A stretch of 64,000 nucleotides of DNA from Pagrus major. Taxonomy: Eukaryota; Chordata; Actinopteri; Spariformes; Sparidae. The position numbers were made by a program, and so were the translations under genes. How positions within the stretch are numbered: position 1 is the stretch's first letter; each line of letters opens with the position of its first letter. Below, one piece after another: positions 58,621 through 64,000 of the stretch. The notes under the pieces are model-generated. The model worked only from the letters and a program-made list of their open reading frames with translations, did not search any database and had not been told where the DNA came from. The stretch is from NCBI RefSeq assembly GCF_040436345.1, contig NC_133224.1, positions 15,237,203-15,301,202 on the forward strand, in the 5' to 3' direction.

Positions 58621-60155
58621 TGTATATCGCTCTCTCTATATAGCTATATCTCTCTATATATGTATATCTCTCTATATAGAGATTTGTATCTCTATATACA
58701 TACATACATTATATATGTGAGAGAGAAACAGAGAGATATATAGATATATACATATCTATATAGAGAGATATATCTCTATATATGCATATATATATAGCTC
58801 TATATGTCTCTATATGTATATCTCTATATAGAGAGATTAGTATCTCTCTCTATACATATATACATTATATATATTGGAGAGAGAGATAAACAGAGATATA
58901 TAGAGATATACATATCTATATAGAGAGATTTAAATCTCTAACGTTTCATGACGTAAAGTTTCTTTCACTCCCATTCTTTCTACGGCCCCGCCCCCTTCTG
59001 TATGCGTACACATCTCTATATATAGATATGTATCTCTCTCTCTATATATATATATCTCTATATATAGAGATTTGTATCGCTCTATATACATATATATACA
59101 TTATATATGAGAGAGATATATAGAGATATACATATCTATATAGAGATATATATCTCTATATATCTCTATATATAGAGTCATATATAGAGAGATATATATC
59201 TCTAACGTTTCATGACGTAAAGTTTCTTTCACTCCCATTCTGTCTATACATTTATACATTATATATGAGAGAGAGAGAAACAGATAGATATATAGAGATA
59301 TACATATCTATATAGATATATATAGAGATATATAGATATATATAGAGAGAGAGATATATATATATCTAACGTTTCATGACGTAAAGGTTATTTAACTCCC
59401 ATTCTGTCTACAGCCCAGCCCCCTTCTGTATGCGTACACATCTCTATATATAGATATGTATATCTCTATATATAAAGATTTGTATCTCTCTATATACATA
59501 CATATACATCATATATGTGAGAGCGAAACAGAGATATATAGAGATATACATATCTATATAGAGAGATATATATCTCTATATATGCATATATAGCTCTATA
59601 TGTCTCTATATGTATATCTCTATATAGAGAGATTTGTATCTCTCTCTATACACATATATACATTATATATATATGGGAGAGAGAGATAAACAGAGATATA
59701 TAGAGATATACATATCTATATAGAGATATATATATATATAGAGAGAGAGAGATTTAAATCTCTAACGTTTCATGACGTAAAGTTTCTTTCACTCCCATTC
59801 TGTCTACAGCCCCGCCCCCTTCTGTATGCGTACACATCTCTAAATATAGATATGTATATCTCTCTCTCTCTATATATATATCTATATATCGCTATATATG
59901 TATATCTCTATATATAGAGATCTGTATCTCTATATATATATATACATTATATATATGAGAGAGAGACATATAGAGATATACATATCTATATAGAGAGATA
60001 TATATCTCTTCATGACGTAAAGGTTATTTAACTCCCATTCTGTCTACAGCCCTGCCCCCTTCTGTATGCGTACACATCTCTCTATATAGATATGTATATC
60101 TCTATATATAGATATATATATAGCTCTATATATCTCTATATAGGTATATCTCTAT
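58621..60155. repeat. TA/CT-rich palindromic array, right part
   Basis: The array resumes directly after the L1 TSD and keeps the same core, with copies near 58942, 59207, 59371, 59767 and 60010. It ends where the hAT end CAGGGATGGAAATTAAC begins. Confidence 0.92.
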
Positions 60156-61184
60156 CAGGGATGGAAATTAACTTTTTTGTCCACCTGCCACTGTGGCTGG
60201 TAAATTCTAAAATCTACCAGCCACTCAACATTTTTACCAGGCACTTTTATATTTAAGCGTTGATGTGTACAGTACAATGCCTAGAAACATATTTTTCTTG
60301 TACAAGACATGCACATAGTATTTCCCAATCAGTACTTGTTACCAGAGTTGATTATTCAGTAATTATGTGATACCAATGAATGATTACAGGGGTAAAACTA
60401 TCCAAGGGTCATCTATTAGGTCGTGAAATAACAGGAAATGAAGTCTGAATAGACAAAGTGGTTCAAAATGAAGGTTAGATGGTTAGAAATCTATATCAAT
60501 ATCTCCCTGCAACTACAGGAATTTACAGGATGCCTACTTCAACTTATTTCATATGTTAAACTGCACTGGACCCACAAAAAGGAAGTGGAAATTGCATCAT
60601 TAGGTGATTAGAAGGTTAGTAATATATAGCAATATCTACTTGCAACTATATAATTTACTGTACTTCATTATTCCCTATGTTCAACCGTACTGGACCCACA
60701 CAAAGAAAGTGGAAATTGTTATAGAAAAGTCTGCCAAAAGTAAGGAGAGAAGTTACCACAGTTCAGCTGTTAAACACCAAGTCCTTACCACAGTACAGAA
60801 CAATTACCCATTAACCTCAATGTCCCAATTCCAATTGTTGCACTATAACTGCATATGAAAAACAATACAAAAATATCTACCATGTTAAATCAGGTTTGAT
60901 TAACATTTAATTTCTTTTCATTAAATGTATCAGTGACGTGCGGTGAGGTTCATGGCTGGTGAGGCACTGACTCCATCAGAATCAGATTAACAAATATATG
61001 AACCCAACAGAGTAGATTATTCACCATTTGACAGCAAGGGCTGGCTCAATTCGTGGCAGCGGCAGCTAGTAGTGGCACTTCCTGCCTTTCACTTCAGTTG
61101 CCGGTGTCTGAGGCAGTCACTGCCCTGCCACGGCAGCTGCTGCTGTTACTGCTGCTGTTATGGGCATTTGTTTTTATTTTTATT

Positions 61185-61475
61185 TTATAAAACAGTCGTC
61201 AGTCTTGCATTAGACTCACTGGCAGTAGCATTTCCATTACGTGATTTCTGCATTAATTTGGTTTTCTTAATTCGGACACACACACACACACACACACACG
61301 CACAGCGGCCCGTAATGTTAGTCTGAAGCAAACCTTTCAGCTCTGGTGTTGGTCTTCCTTTATTTATTACCTCCTGTTTCGATTGAAAGTCCAGTTTAGA
61401 AAATTGTTTGAGCTTGGATATAAAATCCTCCATTGTAAATCCAGGCAGGGCGAGAGGGGGAAAATATCCCTGCAC
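61185..61475 (-). pseudogene. Transposase fragment inside the nested hAT
   Basis: The frame begins MQGYFPPLALPGFTMEDFIS and continues KLKQFSKLDFQSKQEVINK, GRPTPELKGLLQ. I recall similar segments near the N-terminus of fish ZMYM/TTF-type hAT transposases. It then runs into the (CA)n repeat and ends. It is a leftover exon of a deleted autonomous copy. Confidence 0.45.
61272..61302. repeat. (CA)n microsatellite
   Basis: A CA run within the nested hAT element. Confidence 0.9.
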
Positions 61476-62962
61476 TTGACTCGCTCGTAACCTCGTAAGA
61501 CTGTTGCTAGCTCGCTGTCACTTACTCTGCAGCTGCGGAGTAGCATTTAGAAGTTCTGGGCTCACGAGCGCCCCCTACCTTGAGGCAAGAGAACTGCCTG
61601 CCTCACCCAGTGCCTCTTCACTGCCATTGTAAGATCGCTGAGCACACACATACACATATATTATATGCATCAGCTAAACTATGGGAAGTCAGGGGGGGAA
61701 TATATTAAAAGTGTTTGAAACATTTGATTGGCGACATACAGAGAGACAGTGACACGCTCTCATTGGATGGCAGAGCATAGTTTGTGAGGGATTGCGCAAT
61801 CCAAGGTGAGGCTCAGCTTGCTGCTGCCTCATCATGCGTCTCTTCCCCGTATTTGAATGGAAATGCGAAAATTCAGCGATTTTTAATAAAAAACAATCCA
61901 AATTGTTTAAGTTAAATGGAAAATTAGTTTATACTTCAAACCATTTGATAAATATAACAATTTAATTTATTTGTTTATTATATATTTGATTTTTTCCATG
62001 ATGACAGGTGAGGCTCTGCCTCCCCTGCCTCTCCTGACCGCACGTCACTGAAATGTATATATTATGAATCTAGGAAAATATCAACACTTATAGAGAAAAT
62101 ATAACACTTAGAACACTTAGAACGAAAAGCAGAGAGATTAAATAGACAACATGTGGCAGAAAGTAGGTAATTTGGGGCAAAACTTCAATCAAATCAATCA
62201 ATCAAAGTAACCAACTGGACATGCAAACAACAACAGAACTGATTGACAATGTGCTCACTGGTATCTTTTCTGTAACATATCTGGCAATATTCTGCTGAGA
62301 AGGCTTTTGATTTCTCACTCTGTTTTAGCCATAAAACACACAATATATACAGACTATGGTTTCACTCACACAATTACATAGTGTCCAGGCTGGACACACA
62401 CAAACCATCACACATTCAAAACAGAGGATCAACCATTCCAATCATGCTTATTAAAGTAAACATGACAGTCACTCCTCATCAGAATCCATTTCTGAGGTAT
62501 CAGAGGCGCACTCTTGAGGTTTCCTCTTCCCCTCCATGAAGTCAGGTCTTCGAGCCCGGATGCTGGCTTGATGCCACAGCTGGACAGCAGGGTTTGGGTC
62601 AAAGTCCTCTATAGATGGGCTTGAGAGCTGGACAACCAGTAGGTCACAGAGACTTGAAGTTGTTAGCCGGGACCTCCAGTCACTTTTGACAAGCTTCATT
62701 TGATTAAAGCCTCTTTCACAGTCTGCTGTGGACGCTGGCGGGGCTAGAACCAGGTCCACCAAGCTCAGAATGTCAGGGCACTGATGTTTCAAGAACCTGT
62801 TGATCTCTGGCCAGGTCTTCGTTAGCTGACTCTCTCCAGTCTCATAAAGGCGTGTCTTCAGCATGGTCCACTGGTGAGGGATTTGATCAACAGCAACCCC
62901 AGAGGATGTGAGAACATCTTGGAAGTGATGTGTCAATACCTCCACTTCAGATTCACCAAATT

Positions 62963-63062
62963 CTGGAGAGATAAAGAGAATAAAAACACAGAATACTAGT
63001 TATTGGAGTTATTTGCTTTCAAGAATTTCTAAATAAATGTTATTTTGTAATTGTAATCATAC
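62963..63062 (-). other. Inferred intron in the hAT transposase
   Basis: On the minus strand the donor is GGAAG|GTATGA and the acceptor CTCTCCAG|AATTTGG. Joining keeps the frame (EHSE-EFGESEVEVL). Confidence 0.7.
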
Positions 63063-63499
63063 CTTCCGAATGCTCTGCATCAGGCCAACTGTTTAGATTG
63101 ACCAACTTTGTAGCCTGGAGGAGGCTTGTGCTCATATCAGAGAATCTTGTTTGGAGACTCTGGCAGAGTTCGTCCAGGAGCATTGCCTTTGCCCTCATGA
63201 CACGATTGACAGTGCTGTCATCACTCACATGCTGTTCCATGTAGGCCTTATTTCTTGGATGTTACTTACCTAGTTTTATATTTTGTGAGAATTGTCTGGG
63301 TGGTGGCTAGACAGCTGTGGACCTCAGCTACTGTGACAGCTGATGCTTGAACCATCTGGGAGAGGCCACTGAGGTGGGTCAGGCAGTCATGCATGAAGTT
63401 GCAGAACATAAGAGCTATTGGGTCCCGGCAGGTTTTTAAGTAGCCACACGCTTTGTTCCGTTGAGCGGCTTTTACACCTCCAGTATCAGGTAACTGAAC

Positions 63500-63601
63500 C
63501 TATGAACAAAACAAGTCAGTCATTATACTTCACTCGACCTATGCATTGCAGATAGCTGACCAAATCTTCAAAAATCTGTTCTACAGTCTAATTTACTCTA
63601 C
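63500..63601 (-). other. Inferred intron in the hAT transposase
   Basis: The donor is GAAGAG|GTAGAG and the acceptor TTCATAG|GTTCAG, with the frame preserved (TSHLEE-VQLPDTGG). Confidence 0.7.
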
Positions 63602-64000
63602 CTCTTCTAGGTGACTGGTCACTGCTTTGTAACCTCTAAGGTACTGATCCACAGCCCTGAGGAGGTGGGAAACCCACCTGGTGCCACAACCCTGGTGGGT
63701 ATAAGGGATGTCTGGCCCATTGTCATAAAGCAGCGCTTCAAGTTTGCCCTATTTTGTGCACTTTTGCGGTAAAATGTATGAAGGCCTGACAGATGATCTT
63801 CAAGTTGTCTTGCCAACGTACACTTCTGGACTGCATCCTTAAAAGCTAACTCTAGCTGATGGGCCATGCAGTGCATCCCGAGGACATGCGTGTTGGTCTC
63901 CCTCAGCCTGGCTACTACTCCTTTGTGTGCCCCTGTCATTACTGAGGCACCACCAGTGGCACAGGCCACCAACTTGATCTGCCACTCCTCACTGACCCTC

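Larger units (their letters stand above)
60931..62050. mobile_element. Nested non-autonomous hAT element
   Basis: The inverted ends are CAGTGACGTGCGGTGAGG (left) and CAGTGACGTGCGGTCAGG (complement of right). An exact 8-bp TSD AAATGTAT lies at 60923-60930 and 62051-62058. It is 1120 bp and contains a coding remnant and a (CA)n microsatellite. It inserted into the 3' untranslated part of the larger hAT element. Confidence 0.92.
60156..64000 (-). mobile_element. hAT transposon, partial (continues past window)
   Basis: The left end CAGGGATGGAAATTAAC has the CAG start of hAT ends and borders the array directly. The other end lies outside the window, so no TSD could be tested. A multi-exon hAT transposase runs on the minus strand from beyond 64000 to 62469. 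About 2.3 kb lies between it and the terminal repeat, half of which is a nested hAT element (60931-62050). Confidence 0.7.
62469..64000 (-). pseudogene. hAT transposase, multi-exon, partial and frameshifted
   Basis: This is the C-terminal part of a hAT transposase of the type seen in ZNF862-like proteins. From the window edge, exon A (to 63602) has GGASVMTGAHKGVVARLRE, VLGMHCMAHQLELAFKDAV and, after a frameshift near 63735, TRWVSHLLRAVDQYLRG. Exon B spans 63499-63270 and exon C runs from about 63246 to 63063. Exon D (62962-62469) carries the dimerisation motif LVLAPPASTADCERGFNQMK and WRSRLTTSSLCDLLVV, ending in an acidic tail and a stop. GT-AG introns of 102 bp (63500-63601) and 100 bp (62963-63062) join in frame. 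The B-C joint does not: only 23 bp with GT-AG ends separate them. The frameshift suggests a dead copy. Confidence 0.75.

Overview
This window looks like teleost fish genomic DNA. It holds two vertebrate-type tRNA genes, long gene-free A/T-rich stretches and many microsatellites. Most of the rest is transposable elements of the mix typical of fish: Rex1/CR1-like, L2, L1/Tx1-like and I/Nimb-like LINEs, Ty3/Gypsy LTR elements, Tc1, another IS630/mariner relative, and several hAT elements. I found no host protein-coding gene that I can support. The two tRNA genes (Thr-AGT on + and Ser-TGA on -, 27.9-28.3 kb, convergent) are the only convincing host genes.

Layout. 1-5.5 kb: unique-looking sequence with a CA/CG microsatellite. 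5.55-5.65 kb: a perfect 44-bp hairpin. 5.7-7.25 kb: a degraded Rex1/CR1-like LINE (-). 7.25-12.2 kb: two converging LTR-like segments and the RNase H-integrase half of a Gypsy element (-). 12.29-12.67 kb: a small inverted-repeat element with two C-loop hairpins. 13.2-13.9 kb: a Gypsy LTR/gag remnant. 15.64-16.94 kb: a non-autonomous hAT element with a perfect 8-bp target-site duplication (TSD). 17.6-22.1 kb: a degenerate array of related units, split by an intact autonomous hAT element (19077-21257). 24.0-24.65 kb: a 20-bp minisatellite. 24.78-26.24 kb: an intron-bearing, internally deleted mariner-type element. 26.4-27.2 kb: a LINE tail. 29.2-29.9 kb: a second Rex1-like tail. 30.9-31.9 kb: a 999-bp fold-back element beside a THAP-domain remnant. 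33.0-35.2 kb: a Tc1 element carrying a solo LTR. 35.2-37.9 kb: an internally deleted Gypsy element. 38.4-42.9 kb: a LINE whose ORF1 has an SGNH-hydrolase domain.

The most striking region is 42.9-60.2 kb. It is a (TA/CT)-rich array of palindromic units built around a conserved core that carries a CRE-like TGACGTAA and a GC box. An apparently full-length L1-type LINE (ORF1 303 aa, ORF2 1268 aa) sits in it, flanked by a 17-bp TSD. An apparently full-length L2 LINE (one 1112-aa ORF) is in turn nested between the two L1 ORFs, so several insertion events can be ordered. The window ends inside a hAT element (60156 to beyond 64000) that is itself interrupted by a smaller hAT element with an 8-bp TSD.

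I see no new multi-gene functional system. The notable content is (1) young-looking, possibly mobile elements with intact ORFs (hAT, L1, L2), (2) the core-bearing palindromic array, and (3) structural elements (fold-back element, hairpins) whose origin I cannot name. All family assignments come from reading motifs by eye; no database search was run.
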